Shown here: piece by piece, positions 47,001 to 56,849 of the stretch | Numbering within the stretch: position 1 is the stretch's first letter | Layout of the letters: each line of letters opens with the position of its first letter | Origin: Aphrophora alni | Taxonomy: Eukaryota; Arthropoda; Insecta; Hemiptera; Aphrophoridae | Assembly: GCA_963513935.1 (NCBI GenBank) | Contig: OY740774.1 | Span: 92,403,847-92,467,846, forward strand | DNA: 64,000 nt | Direction: 5' to 3' | Made by a program: the position numbers and the translations under genes | The notes under the pieces: model-generated | Told to the model about the DNA's origin: nothing | What the model saw: the letters and a program-made list of their open reading frames with translations, nothing else | Database searches by the model: none

Positions 47001-48274
47001 TTTATTTTTTCGTGTCCTGTACAAATTGAAGGGTGATTGCATGAGGAACAATTTCGGGGACATCTATGTGATCCTTTAGTGTTGTATGCAAATCTGCAAT
47101 TGCGACAGTAATAGGCCGTTGTAAATGCAGCTGTTAGTGATGTTATTACGTTGAAATGCCCTTCTCCGTAAATTAAATCAATGTTGGTTTTTCCAGGTGG
47201 TCCCTCAAATATAGTCTGTCGTCCTCTACGATCATTAAAAACAGTAATCGTGTATTGACTAAGGTAATTTTGAAATAGTCTTATTTCATCAATACCACCT
47301 CCATTCGTTAAATCTACACCCGCGACTTCACATAAGCGGACAGCTTCACGCCGTTGAGTAGATGAATTACTATGAGTTATAGAATTATAATGTTTTTTAT
47401 TTTCATCGCTTATGTCTTTTTTAGAATGAGATATCGCAACGGCTAATGCTCTTCCTAAACACATGTTATCATCATTTTTTATAACTATTATACCCTTCTT
47501 TTTTCTACAAAAGTCATCAAATGAACTACTGTAATCTACTCTTCCTCTTGCTTTACCTCGAGGCATCTTTACATGTAAACATTTTACGTGCATGGGACCA
47601 TCGATAAGAAATCTTTCATTGCTTTGAATTACATTTTCAATGGTTTGTAATATAGTTTCGGCATTCAATTGATCCGCTCTCCTCATACTTATACCAATGG
47701 GCTTCTGTTCGGGTTTTTCATTGTTACTGATTGTAAGGCCAATTTTATCCGAATTATGTATGTTTGATTTTAAAAACACTACTAATGCATTGAACATCTC
47801 GGTTAACCATTCGTTCAAATTATCCTCATCAGAAGGTTCTCTGAATTTCAGTGTCAATTCCCTAGCATTAACTTCAAATTTATTATATTCTTTATAAATG
47901 TCACTAATAACTTTAAAAGGCTCTTGACCTTGACCTACTTGCATGTCACGGCTGCAATGTGGCAATGGACTTGACGGCAAATCGGTAAATGGTGATGGTG
48001 GCAGTAAAATAGGTGCAGGTGAATTTGTAAATAGTGGACTTGACGGCAAATCGGTAAATGGTGATGGTGGCAGTAAAATAGGTGCATGTGAATTTGTAAC
48101 ATTTTCTGGTGTTCTAGGGGGTGACGATAAATCAATAATTTCTGATCGTTCCCCAAAATCAACCCCTTCCACAGGATCTGTCATATATACATCGAATAAA
48201 TCTGACAAAGTAATATCATCGGTAAAAAAACCCAATAAATCTGACAAAGTAATATCATCGGCAAAAAAAGCCAT
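44036..48274 (-). CDS. Protein-primed DNA polymerase B with OTU-like and nuclease-like domains
   Basis: 1412 aa, leftward. Exonuclease motifs: D519-F-E521, N599/Y603-D604 (AHNMKGYDG) and Y725-D729 (YCKQD). Polymerase motifs: D954 in DVCSLYP, K1140-x3-N1144-S in LMLNSFWG, and D1238-T-D1240-S. Before these lies an OTU-like peptidase region (about 261-380) with D268/D269, C272 and H373 in NDDNMCLGRAL and GHFNVI. A cysteine/histidine-rich zinc-finger region follows at 390-497. Between exonuclease and palm, residues 822-897 resemble a PD-(D/E)XK/Vsr-like nuclease (VDGY, FEYNGCFYHGC, GYKVVEMW). The N terminus has two tandem duplications. The product would replicate linear element DNA using a protein primer; no separate terminal protein is evident. 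The ATG context is AAAATGGCT. Confidence 0.93.
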   Translation of the reverse strand: MAFFADDITLSDLLGFFTDDITLSDLFDVYMTDPVEGVDFGERSEIIDLSSPPRTPENVTNSHAPILLPPSPFTDLPSSPLFTNSPAPILLPPSPFTDLPSSPLPHCSRDMQVGQGQEPFKVISDIYKEYNKFEVNARELTLKFREPSDEDNLNEWLTEMFNALVVFLKSNIHNSDKIGLTISNNEKPEQKPIGISMRRADQLNAETILQTIENVIQSNERFLIDGPMHVKCLHVKMPRGKARGRVDYSSSFDDFCRKKKGIIVIKNDDNMCLGRALAVAISHSKKDISDENKKHYNSITHSNSSTQRREAVRLCEVAGVDLTNGGGIDEIRLFQNYLSQYTITVFNDRRGRQTIFEGPPGKTNIDLIYGEGHFNVITSLTAAFTTAYYCRNCRFAYNTKGSHRCPRNCSSCNHPSICTGHEKIKCQHCNRVFKSRDCFEKHLKPIFDKRRSTCNVIKHCTSCNKTYNVLNRKTGHVCNETYCNVCKEYKPSGHLCYMRSEKGQQKSKENNTFMYIFFDFECRQNKIFQNRINVFEHVPNFCVAQQSCNYCINSDFNEMCSKCGIKQHIFKGETTLRDFMTYVTLPRKGFSKIILVAHNMKGYDGQFLLKHMTEVLLWTPKVIMNGSKIQMIQHGNIKIIDSLNFFNARLSSLPKMFELNTESKGYFPHFFNTEENWFYDGELPDPSEYGFNEMNKDDRKKFLHWYENEKSTNNHFNLQNEIEKYCKQDVNILRIVCLRFRDMFLKETQIDPLLNTVTIASACMKTYRKHFLPQNNIGIIPTGGYRLADKHSHAALSWLKWEEYDRKITIQHTENGREKKILNYKVDGYYENENEKIVFEYNGCFYHGCPSCFKNRNAPIHNNPHETMAIRYERTQRKKDNLESRGYKVVEMWDCIFKIKKLERPEIDEYLKRKINTCSAPLNPRDAFFGGRTNATKLFHEVNEDVGEKINYFDVCSLYPWACKYGKFPVGHPEILYGDDCPQTVDGIEGIVKLTIVPPTSLFHPILPFKIHNKLYFPLCRTCVEKLNENDCNHNENERSITGTWVVDEVRKAVSKGYKIVKIHEIYKYRTIKYDGSNVGLFDKYINTFLKIKQEASGWPAWCNTEEGKNRYVTNFYEREGILLDRTKIKKNAGLRALAKLMLNSFWGKFGQRENLDQTTFVNERDEILALISNPGITTKDILPINNDVMLVNWKYDEEAITPSPKASVEIAAYVTAIARLKLYSYLEILEERVLYFDTDSVRYTQLPGEKELETGDFLGDLTNELEEYGPGSYIQTFVSGGPKNYAYSVRVLGENNVKTVCKVKGISLNYSNSQLINFDSVKNMIVENTPNEIVVSDPNKICRVKHFNVVSRPQHKIYRIVYTKRRRTQDYNTLPYGYKKPRLCYNPREFITLVTSTVKQSSTFIYFYYLH
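47966..48100 (-). repeat. 69-bp tandem duplication in polymerase N terminus
   Basis: Two direct copies with a 69-base period (second begins at 48035) encode two 23-residue repeats containing APILLPPSPFTDLPSSPL. In-frame, so the protein is preserved. Confidence 0.93.
48195..48270 (-). repeat. 39-bp tandem duplication at polymerase start
   Basis: Direct copies with a 39-base period (AATAAATCTGACAAAGTAAT at 48195 and 48234) encode two 13-residue F(A/T)DDITLSDL repeats at residues 4-29. Confidence 0.93.
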
Positions 48275-48526
48275 TTTACAGAAGATAAAAATATTGAATA
48301 GTGAAATATATTACAAATGTTTTCTATAGTCGGTAGAGTATAATTTGTCCTAAAATTATAAACTAAATTAAAAAATTTAATGTACTCACAATTTTAATCA
48401 CTATCACTAAACTTCAAAGTTGTTTTACAACACTATAAAATATCACTTAAACTTTAAAAAATAATTTAACTCTACTGCTTCACATTTAACTCTTCGAATA
48501 TCATTCCGTACCACACTCGCATAAAT
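48275..48526. other. Polymerase upstream region
   Basis: AT-rich 250-base leader between the polymerase ATG and the subterminal repeats. It should hold the polymerase promoter, but I see no clear TATA-initiator pair. Confidence 0.5.
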
Positions 48527-48714
48527 TTCAGGTTAAACTGATAACTTGTTTTCAAAATTAATGGTTTATATGTGGATGAATGTTCTCTAAATCTTCGGAC
48601 ATTGACCTGGTGATCAAATTTTCAGGTTAAGCTGATAACTTATTTTCGAAATTAAAGGTTTATATGTGGATGATTGTTCTCTAAATTTTCAGACTTTGAC
48701 CTGGTGAGCAATGC
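48527..48714. repeat. 94-bp direct repeat pair, diverged iterons
   Basis: TTCAGGTTAA(A/G)CTGATAACTT begins at 48527 and 48621, with further shared blocks (GTTTATATGTGGATGA, GTTCTCTAAAT, TTGACCTGGTGA). The period is close to that of the adjacent GACCGGTC iterons, and TTTGACCTGGTGA resembles TTTGACCGGTCA, so these may be older units of the same array. Confidence 0.8.
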
Positions 48715-48759
48715 ATTGTAACGTCAATATCAGTGACCAGCCCAAAAAGGCTGGAATTT

Positions 48760-49235
48760 GACCGGTCATTGTCAAACTACTATGACTAATTCAAAAATGG
48801 ATCATGTGACGTCAATATCGGTCAACTATCCCAAACTCCGAGTGGAATTTGACCGGTCATAGTCTAAACAAATACATGTCAACTAATTTTTAAAATGACG
48901 CATGTGACGACAATATCGGTGAACTATCCCAAACTACGTGTGGAATTTGACCGGTCATAGTCTAAACAAATACATGTCAACTAATTTTTAAAATGACGCA
49001 TCTCATAACTCATTTCATGAAGTATCCCAACATCCGTCTGGAATTTGACCGGTCATAGTCTAAACAAATACATGTCAACTATTTTTTAAAATGACGCATG
49101 TGACGGTGAACTATCCCAAACTAAGTGTGGAATTTGACCGGTCATAGTCTAAACTAATATGAAAAAATTTAAAATAGACCATGTGACGTCAATATCGGTG
49201 AAGTATCCCAAACTACGGCTGGAATTTGACCGGTC
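48760..49235 (-). repeat. Subterminal iterons, right end (six units)
   Basis: GACCGGTC occurs at 48760, 48851, 48949, 49047, 49136 and 49228, spaced 89-98 bases, each followed by CAT(A/T)GTC and preceded by a TATCCCAA block. The CRE-type TGACGTCA occurs at 48807 and 49184. Three units lie inside the terminal repeat and three lie internal to it with no counterpart at the left end. Confidence 0.88.
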
Positions 49236-49486
49236 ATTGTCTAAACAAATATTTAAAAAAACCCCCCTATTTGTCTTTAAACAACTATTTATTTATTTAA
49301 GAAACTAATTATCGCTTATTTTTATTTACATACATTAACTCTGTACTCTTTATCTCTTATCTCTGTTTATTTAGTGGCGCCAGTCTCTTATCTTTGTTTA
49401 CTTAATACCATCAACTACGCTCTCAAAGTCGCTATCCCTTATCTTTGACCTTTGACCGTCTCGGTGAAGTGTCCCAATATACTACT
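48986..49486 (-). repeat. Polinton right terminal inverted repeat, 501 bp
   Basis: Inverted copy of 33758-34258, ending ...CAATATACTACT. Nearly identical to the left repeat, as expected after recent terminal copying. Confidence 0.95.
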
Positions 49487-49492
49487 ATAGTT
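49487..49492. repeat. Polinton target-site duplication, right
   Basis: ATAGTT, identical to 33752-33757. Confidence 0.93.
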
Positions 49493-52400
49493 TGTTTTCA
49501 ATCTATGTTATGATTGAAAAATAATTCAATGTGAAAAAACATGATTACATGAAAACATTATTATTGTTTGATTTCAAGCACTTAATTGTAATCGCATTGG
49601 GTTGTAATTATTAGCATACATAAGGATACACGCGAAAATGTTAAAAATGGAACCAGGTGAGATTGTATAATATAGAGATTATTTCGCGGAGAAAATATAA
49701 ATCACATCCCAAATAAATTATATTAATTAGCAGGGTGAGTGAGATAATGTGATTAATTTTTAGCTTTGGAAATGATTCCATATGTATAGGTAAGACAATT
49801 TTAAACATAATCAAATATGAAAGTATATGTTTTAAAATCATATAACGCTAAACACATTGATTTAACACATTAAATTAAAACCAAAAATAAATGTTAAAAA
49901 TATTACTTTAAGTACGACTTTCGTATCCCAGATGGGTTATGTCAATAAAAGTTCAAAGTCGGATGAGTGTAATGGCCAAGCCTCTTCCAATTCAATGTTT
50001 AGGAAATATCTCATCAACGATTATATCATCAATAGCATTTCATAATGAGATGGTGCCCCATCTTATTGGAAAATAAAATTGAAGAAGAGAATATAGCTCT
50101 AACAATTCTATGTAGACAAATCGAGTTAAAAGCATTTTAATGAAGAAAAAAGCGTCAATCAGAAGTCTTCATCCCAAAATCGTCACTTTTACGAAAGAGT
50201 TTGGGACTTCATTTGTCAAAGTTTGAATTTTTTGTCGATGTGGATGTAATGAAATATGGTAAGTGGTCGCATCACTAACCTCAGCTCTATTCAGAAAATT
50301 CGTATCATTTTCAATTTAATCAAAAATATCTCAAATACGTCAATTACCTCATTGTTTACTTCCTTGCCGGAAAGCATTCCATAATTGATTTTGAAGATTT
50401 TTTAAATATTCGATTGTATTAAACTATTAGCTGTTTTATAAACTTTATGACCAGTTCTTTTTAGCACGCTCTTCTGGAACATATATTGGTAAAGATTTTA
50501 TTACTTTTTTTAATTTAGTCGTAGGTTTCTTTGTATGTTGTCAATATCTTCTATGCTGACTGATGGCCTACCTAAAAGTTTTTTTAATGTAGTTGTTTTG
50601 TAGTTGTCTTAAAAACCTAAGAGTTGTTTTTGAACTTTTTCAATTTATTAACTATTATTTCTTGTAGAGGTTCTTCATGAAACACTTCCATACTCATGTT
50701 GGGCTAGTGTTACACTTATGAATAAAAAGGAATATCAACTCTTTTGTTTGCCGGCTGATTCACGCTCCTAAACTATTTTATTTTGGAGCCATACCAATTT
50801 TGAAAACCAACCGTGACCTTATGGCTAAATCGTATTGATTGATTAACCAAATTTTAAGGGTCTTAAAATTTAAACAGATATTATACAATATGTGAACTGG
50901 CCATGTATTTTGTTCCAAACATCGACCGGAAACCAGTCTAGTCATATCACAATCTCACAGTATTACAAGTTCGAAAGTTTTGTGTTTGAGATAGGCATGA
51001 TAGCCAAACGTATGTGAGTGGCGAGTGGTCTACACAATGTTATGAAGGCTGTGGTAAAGGTAATACAAATGAAGGGTGTCACTATGTTAGTTTTGATTTT
51101 CCTTGGGAGAAGGCTTTGTTCTCCTTCTCTCACTTTATTGTACTTCATTCTTTTGATCCTGAACGGTGAATATAATCATTGTGCCTGAAAGAGGAAAGGG
51201 CGCCAACCTGTCATCCTCCTCCAAAAATACACTCTAAGGACGTCACGCAACCTTATTCACTACAAATCATATTAAAATCATATGAATTATTAGTTCTATC
51301 AAACTATTAGATATTTATGTTGTATAACAGCAAATAACATCTAATAATTATCCTACAATTTTGTGTGTGATATTTACTCAACTATGAAAGGTCACAGTTA
51401 TATACTTAATTTTAATTTTAATAAGTAATGGTAGGTAAATGTTCCCAATGCTGTTCATTCAAACATTGATTATAACTAATGGATAATATACTGAGCATAA
51501 CAATTAGAATGATCGATCAAAAGTTGTTGTCAATTGAATACTGTTAAACCATGAAACAAATTAAGGGACAAACATTAGATTTGAATTTATTCTTATATTA
51601 TTTAATCTCTTATAAAAATAAAATAAATGTAGAAAAAAATCTAGTACACAATAAATAAATGAGTCTGTAAAACTAGATAACAAGTAATTTTTTATCTACA
51701 TTATATATAGCAAGTCATAAAGATTGGAATTCCTATATTTTATTTACATAACCATATCGCTATAACTTAACTATTTAACAGCAGTTTTCAAGAATTGATT
51801 AATTAACAAAATATATCCCTAAATCAAATAAAGATTATTAATTATTATATCAAGGACTTTTAAGAATGCGATTGACGAAATCAATAAACAAGGTGTACTC
51901 TATAACTTGGTTGGTAAAAATAATGGAAGGTTGTGTGTGTGTGTGGTCCTATATCTGTTTAGGCTGACAACGACGTACAAGCTCCTCTCGGAAGATCAAT
52001 ATTTAAAACGATATTGTTAAAAGGATATTTATAATAATTTAAATATATGACAGGAAAACAGAAATTACGGGATTCTATTGTTCAGGTTGAACCTATTATA
52101 CTTTCCTTCTACTTCGTTTCAAAACAAACGTTTTACACATACATAAACGTTTTTGGAACTATAAAACTCGATATAAAATCGATTTTTTTTTTCAAAAACA
52201 AACACCATATGTTTTTAAATGAAAATAAAAATGTTTTGTTATTTGTTGTTAAAAAAAACGTCTAATGTACTATATTAAAAAACATGAATGTCAACACATA
52301 CAAATACACATAAATTCTATATATCAATACAGATGAAAGTTTGTTTTCAATACATCTGTTTGAATCCAATATTCCCCAGTGTACAGACGATCAATTGATG

Positions 52401-52807
52401 AAATTGTTTTTACTGAATACCAACCGCTATACTATTTCATTCCATGAGTTCAATTCATTTATTTTCTGTACATTTATATTTAACTCTGAAAACAAGTATA
52501 TTTTAAACGTTTGCAGATTTAACAATTTTTTTAAATATATCTGTGAAATAAAAACAATATAATTCTAGATACATCTTGTAATACACCTTATAAACGTGAC
52601 CAAATGTAACGTGACATATTATCCATTGTGGTACGAAACATTTACTACATACAAACAATTTAGATTTTAAAATATCAATTTAATCCTCTTTTTTTTCTAG
52701 TACACTATGGTGTTTAAAAGTTGTTACAATTCCTCAAATATACTTCTAATATACGTTTTTATCTTTAATTCAAAGTTGTATCTGTAACCAAAATTTAGCA
52801 AATATAT
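49493..52807. other. AT-rich DNA between Polinton and PLE
   Basis: No intact gene. It contains a decayed transposase (about 49915-50600, minus); beyond 50600 I see nothing recognisable apart from an AT-rich spacer. Confidence 0.6.
49915..50600 (-). pseudogene. Decayed DDE transposase relic (Tc1/mariner-superfamily-like)
   Basis: On minus near 50070-50055 a frame reads D-G-A-P-S-H-Y, the signature around the second catalytic acid of insect mariner-type transposases. It is followed at the expected distance by a W-P-x-H-S-S-D segment near 49976-49955. In-frame stops interrupt it immediately before the DGAP motif and twice afterwards. Upstream on minus, near 50570-50545, G-R-P-S-V-S-I-E-D fits the inter-helix region of the same kind of protein. 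The body is too eroded to define ends or family. Terminal repeats were not found. Confidence 0.45.
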
Positions 52808-52818
52808 AATAATTAAAT
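52808..52818. repeat. PLE cluster target duplication, left
   Basis: AATAATTAAAT, repeated exactly at 62345-62355. The bases between the two copies are all PLE sequence apart from an 18-base T run, so the cluster was probably inserted as one event. Confidence 0.75.
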
Positions 52819-52839
52819 TTTTTTTTTTTTTTTTTAACT

Positions 52840-52884
52840 AATTTAACTGTAACAGCAGTGACTACTTGTTGAAACTCCATAATA
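52840..52884 (-). mobile_element. 45-base read-through extension of PLE unit
   Basis: On minus this continues past the unit 3' end into the first bases of a following unit (start codon and 12 further codons), then ends in AGTT and a run of 18 A. It suggests the copied template ran slightly beyond one unit before the target joint. Confidence 0.75.
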
Positions 52885-52934
52885 AGGATAAAATAAGCAC
52901 TAGGCTATAGTTTCAAATGTATTTAATAACTTAA

Positions 52935-52972
52935 TAGCTACAATTGTTTCGCCTTGCGGCATCTACGGGCTA
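52935..52972 (-). ncRNA. Hammerhead-ribozyme-like motif, minus PLE copy
   Basis: Identical to the motif described at 56965-57002, reverse complement. Confidence 0.4.
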
Positions 52973-53087
52973 ATGGTAATAGTAAGCCTAAACAAAGTTA
53001 ACGGTACAAAGAGACAGGTCCGGAAGTAACACAATGGAAGGGATAGCTGGAAAACCCAAGCAGGTAGGAAGGGGAAAGGTTAACATA

Positions 53088-55166
53088 TTACACTATTGGT
53101 TTAAGAAGTGGAGAAGAGTTTAATAAAATTTGATCATTTAAATTAAAAGTAGGTTTATGTAATATAGATCTATTTATTTCTAAGCATTCTAGATTATTTA
53201 GTCTAATACTTTTATTTTGAATGTGTAATAATTTTACATTCAGATTAGGATCAAAATTATGACCCGAGTCCAACAGGTGGTTAGCAAAGTTGGAGTTACT
53301 AAGCCCATGCTTCCAACTATTTATATGTTCTTTAATTCTAACATTGATCGATCTCCCTGATTGACCTATGTACTCAGAGTCACAATTCTGACAAGAAATT
53401 TTATACACTCCACTATTTTCTAGCCTTTCTTTTTTATCTTTATTATTAACTAACATTTTTCCTAAATTATTATTAACACTAAAGGCGACAAAACGATTAC
53501 ATTTAGTAGAAATAAGATTACTGATTTTATAACTAATTCCGTTAATGTATGACATTTTACAATATTTGACTTTATCGATTTTAACATTATGGTGAACAAG
53601 GTTTTCAGCTTTACGTTTTAATTTCTTTCTTAGAATATTATTAATTAACAAAGTGTCATACTTATTGTTAACAGCAATTTGTTTAATAACATTCAGTTCA
53701 TAATTGAAGTCGTCAGGTGAAAGAGGCACAGTAATGAGTCTATGTAACATGCTATGAAATGCGGCATGTTTATGGTTAATGGGGTGATCCGAATCTGCAG
53801 GTATTACGGTATCTGTGTAAGTAGGTTTTCTGAAGATTTTGAATGTGTGAGCACTGTTGCTGATACTGATATTCAGGTCAAGGAAATTAATATTATTATT
53901 ATCACCTACTTCCATAGTGAACTGAATGTTGCTGTTAATCGAGTTGATAGTTTTAAACAAAGATTGTAATTGCCTTTTTGTACCATTGAACAAACACAAA
54001 ACATCGTCAACATAACGGTACCAATAGATTATGTTTTTAAATAAAGGATCGGCATTTTTAAATAAAGTATTTTCGAAATTAGCCATGAAAATTTCAGCGA
54101 GAAGGGGTGACAGGGGCGAACCCATTGCCAACCCTTCTATTTGTTTGTAATAATTATCATTAAATTTAAAATAATTTTGATTAATGCAAATTTCTATGAT
54201 ATTTTTTAATTCATTAGCAAAATTTGTATTACCCAAGGTATCGCTAATAATTTCATTGACGACGCTTTTGCATTCGTTGATTGGTATGCTAGTAAAGAGA
54301 TTTTTAACATCAAAAGACACTAATTTAGCATTAGATGGTATTGTAACATTTTCAATTTTGTTAATCAAGTCTAAAGAATTCTTAATACTATATTCAGATT
54401 TAAAATCCGTACTAATTTTAAAAACAGAGGAGGCCTTTTGGGCGAGTTTGTAAGTAGGCGCATTGTTAAATGATACTACAGGCCGAACAGGAATATCATG
54501 TTTGTGCAATTTGGGTAATCCATATAATCTGGGAGACTGAGGGTTCATAACTTTGTAGTATATGCCAGCGTTGTTAGGGAACAAAGTAGTACAATTTTTT
54601 ATGGAATTACAAACTTGTTTATTATATTTGGATGTAGGATCTCTTTTTAATGTTTTAAAATTAGAATTATCATTAAGAATAGCATCAACCTTAGCAACAT
54701 AATTAGATTTATCTAAGATGACTACAGAATTGCCTTTATCTGCTTTAGAAATTATGAGGTTATTGTCTAAAACTTTATTTTGTATATCCTTAATAACAGT
54801 CATCTCATTATTAAAGAATCGTTTATTGAGACTACTCTTAACAGTATCCCCAATAATATCTGAACATAAATATTTGATTTTAGTATCTAATTTCGTTATC
54901 GACTCAATATCCACAGAAAGGGTTTCAAGGTTATTAGGCTTGAGAGAAGTTTTGGGATTGTATTTTAGGCCTTTGTTAAGAATGTTCATTTCTTTCTCAT
55001 TAAAACTAGTGTTAGATAAGTTTACTACTCTATTAAAGAATTTGTGTTTACAAACTACATTATTATACGGTTTATTGTTATAACTATTTTTGTCTTTTAA
55101 AACATGAAGTTTTTTTCCTTGTACTTTAAAAGTTTTATGAATTTTACTGTGAACAAATTCAAATAC
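53088..55166 (-). pseudogene. 5'-truncated PLE reverse transcriptase/GIY-YIG gene
   Basis: Encodes residues 121-812 of the 812-aa PLE protein without frame damage, but the first 120 residues and the unit start are missing at the head-to-head junction. The first in-frame ATG is codon 180 (54989). RT and GIY-YIG domains are complete, so only the N-terminal part and the upstream promoter are lost. One residue difference from the plus copies (Lys for Asn at 196). Confidence 0.88.
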
Positions 55167-55171
55167 ATATT

Positions 55172-56849
55172 CAATAACCTCATAATTTCTAAAGCAGATA
55201 AAGGCAATTCTGTAGTCATCTTAGATAAATCTAATTATGTTGCTAAGGTTGATGCTATTCTTAATGATAATTCTAATTTTAAAACATTAAAAAGAGATCC
55301 TACATCCAAATATAATAAACAAGTTTGTAATTCCATAAAAAATTGTACTACTTTGTTCCCTAACAACGCTGGCATATACTACAAAGTTATGAACCCTCAG
55401 TCTCCCAGATTATATGGATTACCCAAATTGCACAAACATGATATTCCTGTTCGGCCTGTAGTATCATTTAACAATGCGCCTACTTACAAACTCGCCCAAA
55501 AGGCCTCCTCTGTTTTTAAAATTAGTACGGATTTTAAATCTGAATATAGTATTAAGAATTCTTTAGACTTGATTAACAAAATTGAAAATGTTACAATACC
55601 ATCTAATGCTAAATTAGTGTCTTTTGATGTTAAAAATCTCTTTACTAGCATACCAATCAACGAATGCAAAAGCGTCGTCAATGAAATTATTAGCGATACC
55701 TTGGGTAATACAAATTTTGCTAATGAATTAAAAAATATCATAGAAATTTGCATTAATCAAAATTATTTTAAATTTAATGATAATTATTACAAACAAATAG
55801 AAGGGTTGGCAATGGGTTCGCCCCTGTCACCCCTTCTCGCTGAAATTTTCATGGCTAATTTCGAAAATACTTTATTTAAAAATGCCGATCCTTTATTTAA
55901 AAACATAATCTATTGGTACCGTTATGTTGACGATGTTTTGTGTTTGTTCAATGGTACAAAAAGGCAATTACAATCTTTGTTTAAAACTATCAACTCGATT
56001 AACAGCAACATTCAGTTCACTATGGAAGTAGGTGATAATAATAATATTAATTTCCTTGACCTGAATATCAGTATCAGCAACAGTGCTCACACATTCAAAA
56101 TCTTCAGAAAACCTACTTACACAGATACCGTAATACCTGCAGATTCGGATCACCCCATTAACCATAAACATGCCGCATTTCATAGCATGTTACATAGACT
56201 CATTACTGTGCCTCTTTCACCTGACGACTTCAATTATGAACTGAATGTTATTAAACAAATTGCTGTTAACAATAAGTATGACACTTTGTTAATTAATAAT
56301 ATTCTAAGAAAGAAATTAAAACGTAAAGCTGAAAACCTTGTTCACCATAATGTTAAAATCGATAAAGTCAAATATTGTAAAATGTCATACATTAACGGAA
56401 TTAGTTATAAAATCAGTAATCTTATTTCTACTAAATGTAATCGTTTTGTCGCCTTTAGTGTTAATAATAATTTAGGAAAAATGTTAGTTAATAATAAAGA
56501 TAAAAAAGAAAGGCTAGAAAATAGTGGAGTGTATAAAATTTCTTGTCAGAATTGTGACTCTGAGTACATAGGTCAATCAGGGAGATCGATCAATGTTAGA
56601 ATTAAAGAACATATAAATAGTTGGAAGCATGGGCTTAGTAACTCCAACTTTGCTAACCACCTGTTGGACTCGGGTCATAATTTTGATCCTAATCTGAATG
56701 TAAAATTATTACACATTCAAAATAAAAGTATTAGACTAAATAATCTAGAATGCTTAGAAATAAATAGATCTATATTACATAAACCTACTTTTAATTTAAA
56801 TGATCAAATTTTATTAAACTCTTCTCCACTTCTTAAACCAATAGTGTAA
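55172..56849 (+). pseudogene. 5'-truncated PLE reverse transcriptase/GIY-YIG gene
   Basis: Homology to the full unit starts at residue 255, inside the region before the RT fingers, and continues intact to the stop at 56849. The open frame can be read from an ATG at 55104, but its first 23 or so codons come from antisense sequence of the minus copy, so that start is a junction artefact. This copy still supplies the upstream regulatory segment for the next complete unit. Confidence 0.88.

Larger units (their letters stand above)
33758..49486. mobile_element. Complete Polinton/Maverick element (15,729 bp)
   Basis: The element has 501-bp terminal inverted repeats starting AGTAGTATATTGGGAC, a 6-bp target duplication and the full Polinton core set: packaging ATPase, retroviral-type integrase, penton-like and major capsid proteins, adenain-like protease and protein-primed DNA polymerase B. 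It is more GC-rich than its surroundings. All core frames are open and only a handful of mismatches separate the two terminal repeats, so it is probably recent and may be competent. Genes fall into a rightward block (34368-41703), a leftward acidic gene (42005-42634), a rightward orphan (42939-43454) and the leftward polymerase (44036-48274). Confidence 0.96.

Noticed and set aside
55104..55175. Novel N terminus of a PLE protein beginning at 55104
   Set aside because: These codons are antisense sequence of the minus copy read across the head-to-head junction, not a real protein start.
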